A stretch of DNA of 64,000 nt from Sympetrum striolatum (taxonomy: Eukaryota; Arthropoda; Insecta; Odonata; Libellulidae). A program made the position numbers and the translations under genes. Location: positions 69,493,454 to 69,557,453 of the forward strand of contig OX388345.1 of NCBI GenBank assembly GCA_947579665.1, written 5' to 3'. Positions 1 to 14,810 of the stretch are shown one piece after another; the stretch's first letter is position 1; the number at the start of each line of letters is the position of its first letter. The notes under the pieces are model-generated. The model made no database searches and was not told the origin of the DNA. It saw only the letters and a list, made by a program, of their open reading frames with translations.

Positions 1-3000
1 CTGTGAATTCCCAATGTGTCGGCTATTTTGTGGACTCCATTCTTTCCCTGAGTCGCCTTGCCTCTTTCCCAGTGCACCCCTGAAGCGGGTGGGCGACTAC
101 GGCCCCGGGGGGGCGGCGTATCACGGGGCCCCTGAAGGGGTCACGTGACATTTCTGCAAACATACGTCTCTATTAGGACTCCAGAGCATTATTTTTGCTA
201 ACGGTGGGTCATGTTTCAGAATCTACTCTTCCGCGCAGCTGCGCAAAGGAACATAAAACGACGAGTTCCACGTGATTTAGTCTCCCATAACATAAAGGGT
301 AAACAAATTTACGGTTGCTCTAGAAACCAGCGAACGTCTTTCAGATTCATGTGGCAATTACTCGAGTGAAACTGATAAAACATCGCGAAAAGGGTAGAGT
401 CCTCTACATCAGGTAGTGTTTGTTAGGTTAAAGAGTCATCACAGTTAATGACAGAGATTGCAAGCCCTCCTTCCTTTACATAATAAATAATCTAATAATT
501 TCAAAAGTAGATGACTTCGTAAAAAAAACTTTTATGTAAAATTCATATGTGTGAGTAGTTCATACGTGGATGTAAATTTATAGTTACAAAAATAGAGGCG
601 TAAATGTAACTTAGGAGATTTTACTCACAAAACTACAATTTAAATCTATGAATTACTTCATGATTATTTTCTAGTGAAGTTTCAAGCAGAATTGAGATGC
701 CTGTAATATCCCAAATACTAGATTCCCTCAAGAAATTACAATTACCTGTCATTTATATATCAATATATATTCTCTTAGTTTCGCTTTATTTAAAATAAAC
801 AACTATAGCAGTCACGACTCATGAAACGTAATATTCCATCAGAAGTATTAAGAGTCATCAAAAGAATTTCCAGAAAAAGAACCATCCAGTTCTGAACCTC
901 ATATTCAAATCTTTGTAAGCCGTAGTTGCACATACAGCAGAAAGCTGACGCATTTAATTAGGTAGCGATAAGGCCCATTACCAGCATGGCACTAAACAGC
1001 ATTATGCATTACTTCTAAAACCTCTCATTAGTCATGTTGTAGTGTGGTGTAATCTAATGGAAACCATACATTAGCCATAGCATGTCAGCGTTATTATCAG
1101 AGATAAATAGGCTGCACCTGATATTGTCTCCGTATAGTTTACTAATGCAGTATGTAGTCGAGTATAGAGAGATCTCGTCGGCAAGTCTACTCTCCGCGTT
1201 TATAATCAAAACTTCCGAATTTTGGAATCATCTTAATTTAAACATTCTATGAATGTCGGCCATGAAGTTATCACGTTATTTTTAAATACTGCTAAGCTTA
1301 TTCCAGCAGAATATTTTTCACTATCGTATTTTCACTCAAATGTATTTTTAAGTCATGAGTAATAATGGCTGGTAAGAAAACGTTCAACACATCTAAGAAA
1401 TATTTTAGAATTTCAAGTAGTAAATACTGTTGCCTGAGTATATGCGAAACGGAGAAAGTATTTATGCAAACTTCAGGTTATAAGACTTAAGCAAGATTCG
1501 ATGTATCGACATTTCGCGCTTTAATAATACATATATTGAATGCCGAAAATCTATTACTCAAAATCGCATGATTTGTCGCACAGAAAAGGTCTGTCCATAT
1601 TTCGTCTTTCGTGAGTTAATCTACTAATTCATTTTATTTTAACTTTCAAAATAAAAGAACAACTTAGACAGGAGTATGTAGTATGGCTGAAAAATAAAAC
1701 AAAGATAAGCTGTGTTTCTCAATAGCATAAATGCAATATAGGTGGAGTTTTGATTAATTCTCTGGTAGATTTCATGAGCGCGATAGAATTGTTCGAGGCA
1801 TTGCAGATGGCCTAGAAAAATAACGCCCTTGGAGAATTATACATTGCCCGCAAAAGGGCATTTCGTTACGATTTCTTCGGCGTTGTCACCGTCGCATACG
1901 CCATGAAATATGTTCCAGAGATTAAGATATTGAGATACGTCACTCCGGACGTATGTTCCGTAAGAAATAAAAGAGGTTTGAAAAATCTACGAGAGCACGT
2001 CACACAACTCTCTAAAGAATATGAGATACGCGTGGATTTCGCTTTGATCTGGCAGCAATATGTTTCGAGCGTTGAGAAATCTCTCATTGTGCTTTCCCAT
2101 TCATCTTTCAATGCTCGCAATCTGTTTATGGGAGCATGCGAGAGTTGAGTTAGTAATGTAGGTTGCCATAAGTACAGGATTTGACGTCTAGCTTTAACAT
2201 ATTGCTTTCCTTAAGAATTGAGTATTTGATAAGATGCAAAGGACATGGAAGCAATATCCTTAAATTTGCATATATTATTATGAATATAAATTACAGCAAA
2301 CAAGTGTCACTTTTGGAAATATCTTTCGCACGGATAATATTCAATTCAGATGGTGAAACTCAGAAATTTAGAACTTTTCCAATGGTTCTCAACACAACTT
2401 GGGAACTTTGAAATAATAGATGTGAATACGTAAGTTTATGATCTGATAACTCTAAAAAAAGTTTGGTAGACCCTAGAAGCAAATACGATAAAAAGATCCA
2501 GTTTTTCAATCAGTGACAGCTTTTAATCAATCTGAAACCATTTTCTTTGAACCACAAGACATAGTCCTTGGTTCACATGCAGTTCTTAGAGCAATTCCGT
2601 AAGTTCTAAAGCTAATCATTTTTTTAGGTTTCCGACAATTTTCTATTCTAAAGCCCGTGATGAGAATAAAACTTTCGCCAAATCCCAAAACAAAAATAAG
2701 ATAACATTTGCCTTTAATTGCATCACAATAAAGTGATTCATTGACGATTTTTAATGAATTACAATTTTAAATCCAAGAAGGCACAACGAAGTATATTATC
2801 TGCTGCTTGGAAAGCGTAAATCGGAAAAAAATTGCAGTCTAATAGTGAAAAGATCCCCGTTTTAAAAGACGAATTTCCATGATATTCTTTCCAATTATAA
2901 ACTGATCACTTAGGGAATAAGATCACGAGCTATGCACAAACTTATCAGCTAGAAATGAATGTAAGGGAAGATTGTTTACTATCGTATTTCTTGCAGTCTT

Positions 3001-6000
3001 TTTGCATACGTTTGTAAAAAAATCAAACAGGAATTCACCGAAACCATGGTGCATTATTATAACAAAAAAGCTATTTTCACATTACCAAAAGTGCCTTAAA
3101 AACTAGTGGATCATGTAGACAAATATAGCAATGAAAATATAAAATGAATAAATCGTTATATTTGTTTCGGAAGAAAGTTTTAATTTAGCGTTATGATATA
3201 GAGTTTTCTGTAGAGCTTGAGACACTTTTAGGACACCCGTTGTGCATTACTTCAACGCCCTAACGTTTATGACTGATTCCTAAGAAACATGACCTACGCC
3301 TGATTTGGATCCTAACATTCTAAACCTAAGCGTCTTGTTACTCTGACGCAAAAATTAGAAAAAAGCCGCCCCCTCTATCTCCTTTGGTGTTGCTTGGTAT
3401 CTTTTGAAATAATATGCGGCTGTCTGTTGTAGTGAATATTGCTATTTGTTGTGTGCGTTACTATCTATCTGCCCATCTCTGTATCTGTCTATTACTATGT
3501 TCTCTTTCTCAAACAACCCGCTAAGTACGCTCCACAATTTCCTCCCACCCAATCCCTCTTTCTCTATTCTCATACCTTTGTGTTCCCCCATAGTCATCCC
3601 CCTGTCGCTCTCCCTCATAAAAATACCTCCTTGTTTTTGCTCTCATCATCAACCCGCAAAAAAATAAAACCCTCCCGAACCGGAAATATATGGACGAATA
3701 CTTTTTCCGAAGTTTGGCGAGGAAACTTGAACCGCTTCCGTCGAAACCTCATTATTATTTCTCGCGGAGTGTTTTCGACGTGGTTTAAATATGCGTCTTC
3801 CACTTCCCGGCATCCGGGCGGATGAGTATAGCGAAAGAAAGGGAGGTTGTGGCCGGAAGAGAGAGGGCGCCGCCTGCTGCCCTTCGAGTACGGATGCAAG
3901 AGTGAGTATTATAACGTTTTGAATATTATTTGGACGTCTGCACACGTGCGTCATGCCTCCGCGTGAGTGCTCTTCTTTTGAACCACTCGTCGTTTTCACG
4001 CTCCGAGTGGTTGTTTCAGGTATAGAAAGAGGTTTCAAAAGAGAGGTTGCCGTTCTACAAAACTGGATATTGAAGTTCTTTAAAGTGAAAATTTTACGTG
4101 GACTTCGGCCAAGCCTATGGACTTTAAAATATTGATCAGCGTATTGTCTACCGCTTGTAGTGGCTTTTCTAGATCGCACTGGACCTGATACCGGTGAATT
4201 TAGTTTAAATTTTTTCACGATACTGATCAGCAGTGTGCATTAGCATCGTATCATGGCCCTGTACGGAATCGAACCCGGGGCCCTCTCTCAGCATGCTGAG
4301 AGCTTTTTGATCCGGGAGAAAAATTACAATATTACGAAATTATTTTTTGGGTATTTTTATACTGGTTAGTTTCATTATCAGGGAGTAAGAATGGGAACTG
4401 CTCATTTTGCTTGGGGCATGCTTATATGCGTGTCTTTCGAAACATTCCTTAGCCAACTCTGTATAATGAAGGCATAAATACTTCGTCAGCCGAACATTTC
4501 GTTGATATGGTAAATTTTTATAACTACTGTAGTTGAACTTTTCAAGTGAGGCACGGCAAACACACAAATTTAAACTATACAATAAGAAAGGGCTATATTC
4601 CATAATTTTAATCTTATATCCTACTACCAAGTTTCAAAAAAGAAAAATTTCGAAGCTAGATGCATATAATTTTTTTGTATTAGCCACAGTATATACTTCT
4701 GCTACTTAAGTTGTAAATTTGATAGGACTATATGTTTATTTTACAGCTAAACGAAATGGCATTAATATCTTACCTACCAAATGATAGGCTAAGCTAAAAT
4801 GATCATTTTAAGCAAACATAATTGAGGAATAAAGCAATTTCCACATAAAAACACCTTGAGGTTGACTGAAGGGCACTCCTGGTGCACGGGAAGAGTTACC
4901 TAATTAATATAAAGCAACTGAAAATTATTATTTATGGTGTTTAGAAAGCACTTGACTCTACCAATGGGTATAACAACAGATGATGATTAGGATCGTAAGA
5001 GTCAGACGGGAAAAACCGCATTAGAATTAAAGAGTGAAAACGCTACCTAAAAATAAGATCTTTTACCACATTCAACAGTGATGCTCTACCTTTGATTCGC
5101 ATATCCCTCAATTCCGTTCTTATCGACGGCCCAACGTCCTCAGCTTAAAACCAAGCATTTTTACGATTATGCCCCACTCACGGGAAAACCACATGATCCG
5201 CTCCAAAAAAAATCCCGGGAGACCTTTCAAACACATCACACGGAGACTTCTGAACTGCAGCCGCTCCCACCGCAGGTTCGACACTGCGCCAAAATGTCGG
5301 CCCTTATAAAAGTCCGAGCGATTAAAAAGTGGGAAAAGCCCCGCTGTAGGAGAGCATTCTGTGGATAAGTCCGGTAAGCTGCGGCATATTAGGGATATAT
5401 GCCAGTCGGATGGGAAAGGGGGATAGTTAGATGGGCTGCAATAGCGGAAGAGCTTCCACGGCAGGAATAACGCCAAACCGCCCCGACTAGGAATTATTAA
5501 TGCACATGACGAAGGAGGGCTTTTGGGGATGTGAACGAAGGTCGACGTAAAAGGGAATGGGAGGGATTGTGATTCCTCCTCACTAAAGATGGTTTACGGT
5601 TAACCAGATGTGTTATTTTGTAAACAATTCAAAGAGTGAAACACTGCAATGATTAATAAAAGAAGGTATTTTAACGTATAAGTACATTGAGTAAAATAAA
5701 GGAAATTAGCTGAGATTGACAATTTCTAGTTTATACAATATCACAAACAACTTTTTTGTGATAAAATATTCTAATTGACTTTGAACTAAGAAACATTTAT
5801 AAGTCTGTTCGAATTTCCTACGTTCGTTATGACATACCATCAAGTGAAACCTTCGACGTTAGAAATAAGGGACCTGTAATTCGTTGATTTTTCTTGGAGT
5901 TTAATCTCCATTAGGATAAAAGAGGCAAAGCTTTCTCGACATCAATAATTACAATTTTTTTCTTCTTCTTCAGACTGTCTTCTAATATTTAAAATTGAAG

Positions 6001-7734
6001 TTGCTCATAAATTTTATAGGCAATATTAAGAGGAAGGCAATGGTTCATTTCAAAATTTTCACCACTGAAAAATAAAAATAATTATGTGCCACTTCAAGAA
6101 TAGAGACAGTCAAGAGGATGTTATCCGACATTCAAAGCGAGCCTGATACGCAAAACAAATCGAGATGGGTTTATTTATGACAAAAATTGGAGGATTTGCT
6201 CTCCAATGCCTTAGGGTTAAGACAATTTAAGAATTATCTACAGGAGATTAAAAAGCAGTACATTTTTAGGCTACTAAATTGAAGTTAGTTTCATGAGGAA
6301 AATAAATTATATTTTGTGAGACTACGCCCTTATATTTCACATTTTGAAAATGGGACGAAGGCAGAGAGGCTTTATATGAATTGTAGCTGACTTAACTGGA
6401 AACTGAATTTATGCGTTTTTGTAGGCCACGGTGTCAGAGAACTCCCGAATATCTTGGCTCAATCTCAGAACTAGGAAATAAGCAATAACAGGGGTAGCAG
6501 TAAAGCTAGAATTCCGTCTTACAAATACAAGTGCTTATATATTTGGGTGAACCTCTTATGATAAATACGGTAAGGATAACATTTTTCAATTACACGGTAC
6601 TGTCTCATATGTAAGATTTATTATTGTTATGATTTATGGCGAATAGGTATCCCCAAATACATGTCCTATAATAAATAAGATATCACAGAATACAATAAAA
6701 GGTTATAAATAAACGGTAAAACAATTATAGTATTTCATGTTATGAAATAATTAAAATAAAAACTTACGGCAATACCCAAAACGGAAATCGATTATACAAA
6801 TATTGAATGTTAAAGATATCATAGGCTTTCTTCCTCAAAGAACACAAAGTCTCGTTAAAAAATGTACATGAGACGCCATTTCATTAACGGATCCTGCTAT
6901 TCGTGGAATGGGCGAAAATTTATGGACAACTTTCTTAGAGAAGGGCTATGCCAGAAAGGATGTTTTCCAAGTTCTGTGGGAGTGTGAGAATGAATAAACT
7001 CTTTATCAAGGCAAAGTTGGCCTCTCTTCCACCAAACCTCAATTGTGAATACATTTATGAAAATATTTAAAGAAGAACACTAAAAAGATTTGGTTTGTGG
7101 GGAAACATCTCCTCAACTAAAGGTTAAAGAAAACAAAAGCCCCGATGTGCGGTAAAACACTCCCATAAAGGGGGCTGAGCATAATCCGCGAGAACAGTAG
7201 AATGAAAAAAAGTTCGTCAAATTAATATATTTATCATTAAAATACTGGATAGCACAACATGTATAAATCTAAATAGAACGCAATCCAAAAGCTAAAATCA
7301 AAGTCGTAATGAATGCAAAGTATGCAATTCCGAATCACATACATTTATATTAACATTAAAAACAATCGATGGTCCTATCGGCTAGTACATACATTTTGAA
7401 CACAACAATGTTTGTACATGTAAATTTTGAGTGTAGTTATGACAAATATTTAAATATGAACTTATCAAATGTATAAATACATAAACATGATGTATAATGT
7501 ATATATACAAATGTAAAATACATACATAAATCATGTGTGTAGTCAGGTACCCACAACTTTTTACAGAATATACCTTAAATGAAAAGAGACCTATTATTTA
7601 GGAGGAATACCATTGAGGGCATTATATGCTAATGAAACATACACTTTACGAGGGCATAAGGAAACATGAGAGGATAAAGAATCACGCGAGAGTTAATTTC
7701 ACCGCTTTCCAGACAAAGTTTTCGAGAAATTTTT
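1..7734. other. AT-rich intronic sequence upstream of Rdl exon 4
   Basis: No exon, RNA gene or transposon protein could be recognised. The stretch is mostly AT-rich unique-looking DNA. Exceptions are a GC-rich patch at about 60-160 with a run of G, a pyrimidine-rich stretch at about 3425-3665 followed by a GC-richer patch to about 3900, a tRNA-like repeat head at about 4251-4318, and AT-rich low complexity near 7440-7545. Open frames here, for example 1903-2148 plus and 5120-5476 minus, encode nothing I recognise. Since exon 4 is the first Rdl exon seen, this is inferred to be intron 3, but the short preceding exon could have been missed by eye. Confidence 0.55.
4251..4318 (-). repeat. tRNA-derived SINE head (fragment)
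   Basis: On the minus strand this reads as a tRNA-like 3' half: an anticodon-arm-like palindrome (CTCTCAGCATGCTGAGAG) followed by a perfect B-box motif GGGTTCGATTCC. The D-arm side is poor and there is no good acceptor stem, so a working tRNA is unlikely. It is best read as the promoter-bearing head of a tRNA-derived SINE, antisense to Rdl. Confidence 0.55.
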
Positions 7735-8290
7735 TTATTTATTTTCTCACTCCGCTCATTTCGGTAACTAGTACTGACTAAGTAGTGCCCCGGCGCTCGA
7801 ATCCGCGCCGTTCCCTCCTCGCGTGAGGGGGCGCAAGACATCGAGAATCGCGCAAACTTGATTACGGCCGTTCCGAAGAAACTCGCGAGCCTGCGGTCGG
7901 AGTTTAAACGGGCGCAGAAAGAGAAAACACTCGCCACAGAAGCGAGAGAAAGTTTGATTGTTTCTCTCCCCTTACAGCCATCCGCCCCTCCCCTTTTTAA
8001 GCATCTTTCCGAGAAAATGACGCAGTGCGCGAGATGGCACGGAAATCGGAGCGTCGTCGCATAAGAAAGGAGAAAGACCCTCGAGATGCATCCGGGAGCA
8101 GAGGAAAAAAATGAGCGCTGCGAGGCCGTAATGAAATTTGTATGAACTCGAATACATCTTCACGGCTGCTAGAGTGCTTTATCTGTTTTCACAGAGCGTA
8201 AACACCGGAGGAATTGGAGTCAAATACACGGCGGGGGTGTCTTCGAGTTCGTGCATCGCGAGTTTTCCGAGAAGTGGATGGTTAGGGGAC
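7735..8290. other. CpG-containing GC-rich island in intron
   Basis: This stretch is clearly richer in G, C and CpG than the AT-rich DNA on both sides (runs such as ggcgctcgaatccgcgccg). Short open frames on both strands show no family resemblance. It could be a conserved non-coding or regulatory element, or an old insertion; the sequence alone does not decide. Confidence 0.4.
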
Positions 8291-11200
8291 TTGTCTTGAG
8301 GGAATAAAAAGAAGAGGTAGATGTTAAATACGGAGATGAAATGTGGGAGTCTACAAGATGGATGAGGTGGTATTACTCTTTCGCAAATGAAGCTGATTCG
8401 GGAAGGTTTTCAAAAGAATGTGAATTGAGCGCGCGGTGAGGAAGTGAAACAATAGTACAGTTCGCGGAAAGTTTGAAAAATAAATCCGCGGATGCGAATG
8501 CAATCCTCACGATGAAGATGGTTCTAATGAAAATTACGGTTCTCCATTGTGACGGAAGGAACGCATTTTCATGTTTCGCTTCCTTTGCTTTTACTTGTTG
8601 TGAGAAAGAACAAGAATTACAGAAATTTATTGACGTATCTTCATTTCATTAGCAGTTGGCTCACGCTGAGAAATAAAACACTCTCCAAAAAAGTAATGAA
8701 TGAAAAGAGATAGGCTGATCACATAGTATTTTCATCTTCTAACATAAATCGAAAGGTAGTTTGCAGTGCATTGATTTAGATGTAAAGTAACGCTAATTTT
8801 CATTCACGAGAAATTTTGGTCGGTGAAATATCTTTAGAGCGAACGTTGAACAGAGTTTCATCAAACATCCGGAAAGAGATATATAAAAAACACTTATTAA
8901 TCGTTCCGTAATATGTTAGTTTATGGAAGCCTGGTTCGATTGTTTGTCAAATTGAATATAATGGCGTTGAGACGAGAACAAGCACGAAATATTTCAGCGG
9001 TCTAATAAATCTACTCATTATGATTGAGGTGATAAATGTATGAACGTATATTCAAATTCTCAAATGGTTTCCTTTTTTTCCACTCTCTAACTTGATTTTT
9101 CTTCCCTGATATCTTATAAATATTCGTGATTTGTGCTTCTACTGTCTTTCTAATCGAATATATAGTTAGCAAGTAACCTTAAGTTTGAAACGAGGCACGA
9201 AATGCATCAGCATTGTAAAGAAACTACTCTTCATTATTGATGTGATTGCGACATGAACGTCCATTTCAACTTCTCACACTGTTATGTATTACTCAACACA
9301 TAACTTCTTCGACAAATACCACCTCTTGCGATAAATTGTTGCTGGTATTGATATCTTTAATGGGCAAATGATTTCCATGCATCAGTCACTGATTGGCTGA
9401 TCGACGACCGAGTAAGACACAGTCGAGTGTGGGTGAGAAGACGATTGCAGTTAAAAGGGAAAAGGCGTCAAAGAGAGAGAGTTTCGATTGAAAGGAGTCC
9501 GAAATGCGGCGACGGGAGAGCGTTCAAGTTATTGGCTCGGAATCTATTCCAGCCTGCGGCAAATAAATCTGTTCGGGTGCTGAAAGACAGGATAGATTGC
9601 CGCTCTCGTTTAAATCGAAATCCAATTCACTCCCACCTTATACTTCTGATGGGAATAATAACGCGAGGTGTCTATTTCCATATTCCGCAAAAAAATAGGC
9701 GGTGCAACTAGGCCATGGCACCAGCTGCCAACTGAAAAATAATCATTATTTTTTGCAGTCCTGTCCATGCAGCGAATCTCCGCGTAAATTAGATCTCGCT
9801 AGATTCAACACTTTCGCCCAAAGCCGCTGCCATGTAGCGAAACATTCGATACGAAATTTCGAAAAAGTGCCATAAATCTACACGTATCCGTGCCGAAAAT
9901 CATTCCTCTGGCCATTTGCCTCGCTCTCGGAGCCTAATCAACAGATTGAAACATGCAACGAAGTATTCTGGGGACATGTTGTGTGTGAGTTCTATATTAT
10001 TGGGACAGTTAAATCTCTTTTACTGAGTTACGGTTTGGTTTCCATCCCTTTCAACTAGAATGAAACTATTTTCCTTGATGGAAATCGCAGAACTGTCGCT
10101 GAAATACATTCCCCGAGCTTGGATGTGATAAAATGGGTCGCGCGTACAAAACAGCATATATTTTAGGAAAGCACACTCCAAATCTGAAATTATTTATATA
10201 TGCATCATCCATCCTGAAGTTTGGTGATATCTGTTAATTTTCCGAGAATCTTTTCCAAAAAATACTTTACAAGAGTACTTTTCCAAAAAGACTTATTCGT
10301 GACAGGTCCCAAGGAATGGCATAAGTTTCCCGCTCTCAGATTTGGCATACCCCGTTTGCTACGTTTATAAAACGTTCACCAATAAACCGTGAAATTCTTT
10401 CTTAGCTTGAGTATGATTCATTATTTTGACACTCATTTGTTGTAGCGTAGAAGATCAGAAAAGAAGTGAAGCAATAAGGAAAAGATTAACAATTCTCAAA
10501 ATTAATAAATACTTCAGAATTTTACTGGTATTCTGAGTTGTACTTGATTCATTTTTGTCCTTGCGTGTTAGAGGTATTTTTATATCTCCTGAAGAAATTT
10601 CCTTGGAAGAAGTCATGTGATTTTCACAATGGCGTGTAATTCGCTCCCGTTTCAAGAGGAGATACAATATTAGTGAAATGAATTATCCTCTTTTCAAACC
10701 CAAACTCTAAAATGAATTTCAATATCCGAAACTAACTCTGTCTAGTTCGAGGTGACAAACCATTAGTCGGAAGTGTTATATATTCAATAAAATTAATTAC
10801 TTGCGTACCAATGAAGTACCAAAACGTAACTAAATATTCCGTCCTTATCTAAGCCTGCAAGAAACAATAGGATATTGCCGAAGACGAATTTAATAAATAA
10901 TAAAGATTTTTTTTCAGCTCTTATAAATTAATTTAAAACAAAAAAAGCGTCAGAGCTACGCAAAAAAATATATTTCTTAACCTGCCATGGGTCCACCATC
11001 TCGACGTAGGTGTTCCACTTCTTCAAATATGCTAATAGTAACTAATTTTAAGGATATATATATTCCTGCTGCATCGATTGCTACTTCGAATACTAGACAT
11101 CCTCATTTCTCCTTTTACACCTCCTTAATTATAGCCACAACTCGCAAACCCGATCACCCTCCGGGATAAAAGAGCCCCGCCTAAACCCTTAATAGTCTAA
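8291..11200. other. Intronic sequence, nothing recognised
   Basis: Moderately AT-rich DNA with no recognisable exon or transposon. A slightly more GC-rich portion at about 9420-9720 carries an open frame of 94 codons with no resemblance I can name. Confidence 0.4.
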
Positions 11201-11329
11201 TTGAACCCTCTCGAGGCGGGATACCCTCTCGAGGAACCCTCAAAGACGAGTGGAGGCGGCGGTTGTTTCCCCAATAAGGAAATGAGGAGGCTTCAGACGA
11301 GGAATACTTGTTTGCCGCTTTCGAGATAT

Positions 11330-11680
11330 ATCAGCAGCTTCGGGAGGGTTGAAGAGGAGGTCGCTCGAGGTAAAAAAAGAGAGACTGTTTGCCAGTTTGA
11401 GATTGGAAGGCTGTTGAGTGTGGAGGGGGCGGAATTGGCTCCAAAGATGAGGAGGAGGCGTGAGGAAATCCCTCTCGAAGCGAGAGGTGTCGAGAGATGC
11501 AGGAGAAAGGGCCGTGATAAGGAGAAAGATAAGGGAGAGAGGGCAACTCTCTCGAGAGAGAGCGAGGGGAAAAAAGAGAAGTGCGATTTAATCTCTCGAT
11601 CCTCTGAGGCACCGCTATGCAGTCGAGTGGCGAAAAAGAGAGGCTACCGGAAGAGGAGGAATAAGTTGGTGACGATAGGA
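11330..11680 (+). repeat. GA-rich (purine) low-complexity block
   Basis: The plus strand is dominated by A and G with many gagag/agagg motifs, giving charged (Arg/Glu/Lys) translations in one strand and Ser/Leu/Pro ones in the other. The 182-codon open frame that covers it is best explained by this composition rather than by a gene. Confidence 0.65.
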
Positions 11681-11760
11681 AGGGGTTCATATCGACACTA
11701 CAGAGGGTTTCGTTTCATGTCGAGCAATTACGGGGAATTCGACGTTTAGTCGTAAGCGCG

Positions 11761-13989
11761 GCTTTGATGGGAGAGGGTTATGAAGGCTGAGGAATACTTG
11801 GGGGTGGCCTATACTGCTCCACCGTGACTTGCCGTTCGATAACGTGGTGTTTCTTTCGGGTCTTTCTTTCTTCCTCAATTTAGGGAGGCGAGAACCAATT
11901 TTTAGGGCAACTTAATTACTGAAGCGGCATAAATTATGTCAGTTTTAGTACAGTTTTACGGCATGTGCAGGAAGGCTTGGTTTATTTAAAAGATTATTAG
12001 ATCTTGTCCTGCCTAGATTTTAGCCTGTTTTGTGCGACATCTTATACATTTCTTCATTATTGTTTAAATGTTATTAGCTGATTAAACTAACGCTATTATA
12101 AAGCTTTTTACTGTGATGCAATAGCTCAAATATGCAACATCGATCACTAGACTTTTTCCAGGGATGCTGCGTCTCGTACCTTAAGAAGTAGAGGAGGCTC
12201 ACATAAGTCACATACAGGCCTTTTCCACACAGTTTTTATTAGATGGCCGAGTTCTTGAAAGAAATAAACAGGGCGTTGCTAGGTCTTTGTTATTAGCTTT
12301 TCATGGAATCGAATAACATGCGTTTTAAAATGTTTTTAATATTGAATGCAATGCATAGGATATCGTTAATCACTAACTAGGATATCGTCAACTCATTGAA
12401 CTAGAGTAAAAACACAGCGTGATTACTTTGATAATTTACATTAAAAAGCAGTTTGAAAAATATTATAATAGGATGATCCTCAATCTTCTTCACAGTACTG
12501 GATTCAAATCCGTTCGAACGCTATCTCAATTTCATATATTTTTTATTGCAACATTTATTCCGTACTGCCGATTTATTCAGATTTTGATAGTTATATCATT
12601 TCTTCTCATGTGCATAGTAATCTCTGAAATTAGGCCCAATATTTGTACCCTCCGATGTAACTTTTATCGAGTTCCCACTCACGAACGGGTAGATCACTTT
12701 AGTCAAGTAGCTCACTTGCGCTAAAAGGTTGTGCAGTTGTGGACAAATGCATTGATCCGGCGAAGGCACTAATACATAAAGGAGCAATCGTGAGCGTGGT
12801 GTGTTAGTAGGTCGAATGCTGGAATTACTCGATGACGTTTCATTAAATAAGGGGAAGTGGGTCCAAACAAATGCGGGGCACGAGCAAATACATTTGGCGT
12901 AGTCTGAACTCCATGTAAACCGACCGATGTAAACTAATTTCCCCGGAATTTGGCTTCTGTGCCCACTGAAACGGAATTAAAAAAGGAGTTCTGCAGATAT
13001 AGTCCGTCGACCTCGAGTTGAACTACTTCCATGGAAAAGATCCGAAGTAATTGCAACTGAATTGATTAGCGATCAATGTTGGACTGCTGTGGCAACGAGT
13101 AATCACACATTATTAATCTTCTATCGGCAGCCATTTACGAGCTAAAACTTCTGTCATAGAAAAATATCTTGTGTTACAGATATGTTTAAAGTAGCCATTA
13201 AAAAACTTAATACTAATCATATCACACGTGTTGTAACCAAGAGTGTGCAAACGTTTTCTTCGCTTGGTTGGATAGAAAGTAACCCGCGAATGGCTTCCCA
13301 GCTATTTTTTTCGCAGTAAGATACTGTCATATATTTTTCACGAATTCTGTATTATGTTCAAACAAAGTTCTCTGATCAAATTACAAGATAGAATGTAAAT
13401 TAATAAAGGTTATATTGATTAATAGCCACACATGTAATGTTTAACACTTAAATCCATTCTCTAGCGAACTAAAACAGGTTACAGATTTTTATGTTCGAGA
13501 GGTGCAAGCTGTACTTACAGTTGTAAAAAATTTGAAGAAGGTAATGGCTTTTTGCACGACCAAATATTTCGTACATTATGTCTTGCAACTGTCCGCAGTA
13601 ATTTCAATAATGATAATAATAATAAAATCTCCGATTAAGAGCCGCTTACGTAATGCATAATAGCTAAATCCGTTCTCATGTGAGCTAAAACAGGTTCCAG
13701 CTTTTAAGGTTCGAGCTGCACTTAAATTTGAACCTTGAATCTCCCATAAACGTATCATAAATGGGGAAGATATGCCTAAAAGGCCCACCAGAGCGAGCTT
13801 AAGTCACATCACTCGACCGCTCAGGGCGACTGGTAATCATACGCCCCAAATGACCATAAACGGCATGTATCAGGCCCATTTTCCGGAGTTCATAATGGCC
13901 GCTTGAGTGGCCATCTGTCGCGATAATGGGAATGAAGTATAATTCGAGAAATCTTTTCGATGAATGTGAGCCACTTTCAGACAATTTGG
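11761..13989. other. Intronic sequence with a degenerate direct repeat
   Basis: AT-rich, no exon recognised. Two related segments at about 13425-13530 and 13640-13725 share an order of motifs (taaatccattctc / taaatccgttctc, then gctaaaacaggtt or the close variant actaaaacaggtt, then ttcgag...gctg.actta), consistent with an old direct duplication of roughly 200 nt period. Confidence 0.45.
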
Positions 13990-14810
13990 GAAATTCGACG
14001 ATTTACACCAAGAGCGCTGACTGTAATTTCTCTAGAAGGAGGTAATTCCTTCCCGGTATATTGCATAGAGGAATAGTTCACGGGACTCTCTCCGGGTAGC
14101 GGCTCTAGACTACGGTCGACGTTTCTGCCGCATAGTCAGCGACCATCCTGAAGATGGTGAATGGTATGCGGCTGATACATATAGAGAGACGCTACCCGGT
14201 TGGAGTCTAGAGAACTATTTCTACATTCAATTTCTCTGAATATTAAAAATGGTGGACCGAGACGCAGTAAAAGGTCCAAAGGGTAATCTCTTTCCGGGAA
14301 TATTTCAGAAAGCTTTCTTACGGGTTCCGGAAGGCCACGGACGTCAGATAGTCTGGGAGTCCAAGCTCGCAATCATTAAAAATTTAAACGAATAGCCGTC
14401 CCCGTTCCAATCCTCCACATTTATCTAAACTCCGAACCCCCATTGGTCGGGAACTCCGCCAGGATGTTCATTTCATCGCGGGAGGGAAAACTCCCGGCGG
14501 GAAGCGAAACGTTCGGATCTCTCTTTTCGCCTCGTTTAAATCCGTATAAAATGAGCATCTCGATACACAAACGACGGCATTTCCCTTTGTTCCCCGCGAA
14601 GGTCAAGCGATTCATTTTTTCCCTGACGCAATCGTTACGTATAATTATCTCCAGCGGGAACGGTGCAGAGAACGCCTCGGGGTCCCAGCGCGGGCTTCCC
14701 TCATTCATCGGGGGAATCAAAAAACCACAATCCGTAGACGTCGTCGTAAACACGGGAAAATCCTGGGCGGGAAGGACGTTAACGAGGTCGGTCGAGAATG
14801 GTCCCAGTTA
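13990..14810. other. GC-rich, CpG-containing intronic island
   Basis: Compared with its flanks this stretch has many CpG steps and GC-rich words, especially at 14440-14790. It holds overlapping open frames of 110-122 codons on both strands with no family resemblance and no splice-phase logic linking them to Rdl. Kept as a composition feature only. Confidence 0.4.

Noticed and set aside
4251..4318. Functional tRNA gene
   Set aside because: B box and anticodon-like hairpin are good, but D-arm and acceptor stem do not pair; a SINE head explains it better. The same reasoning applies to the heads at 19370, 44556 and 55011.
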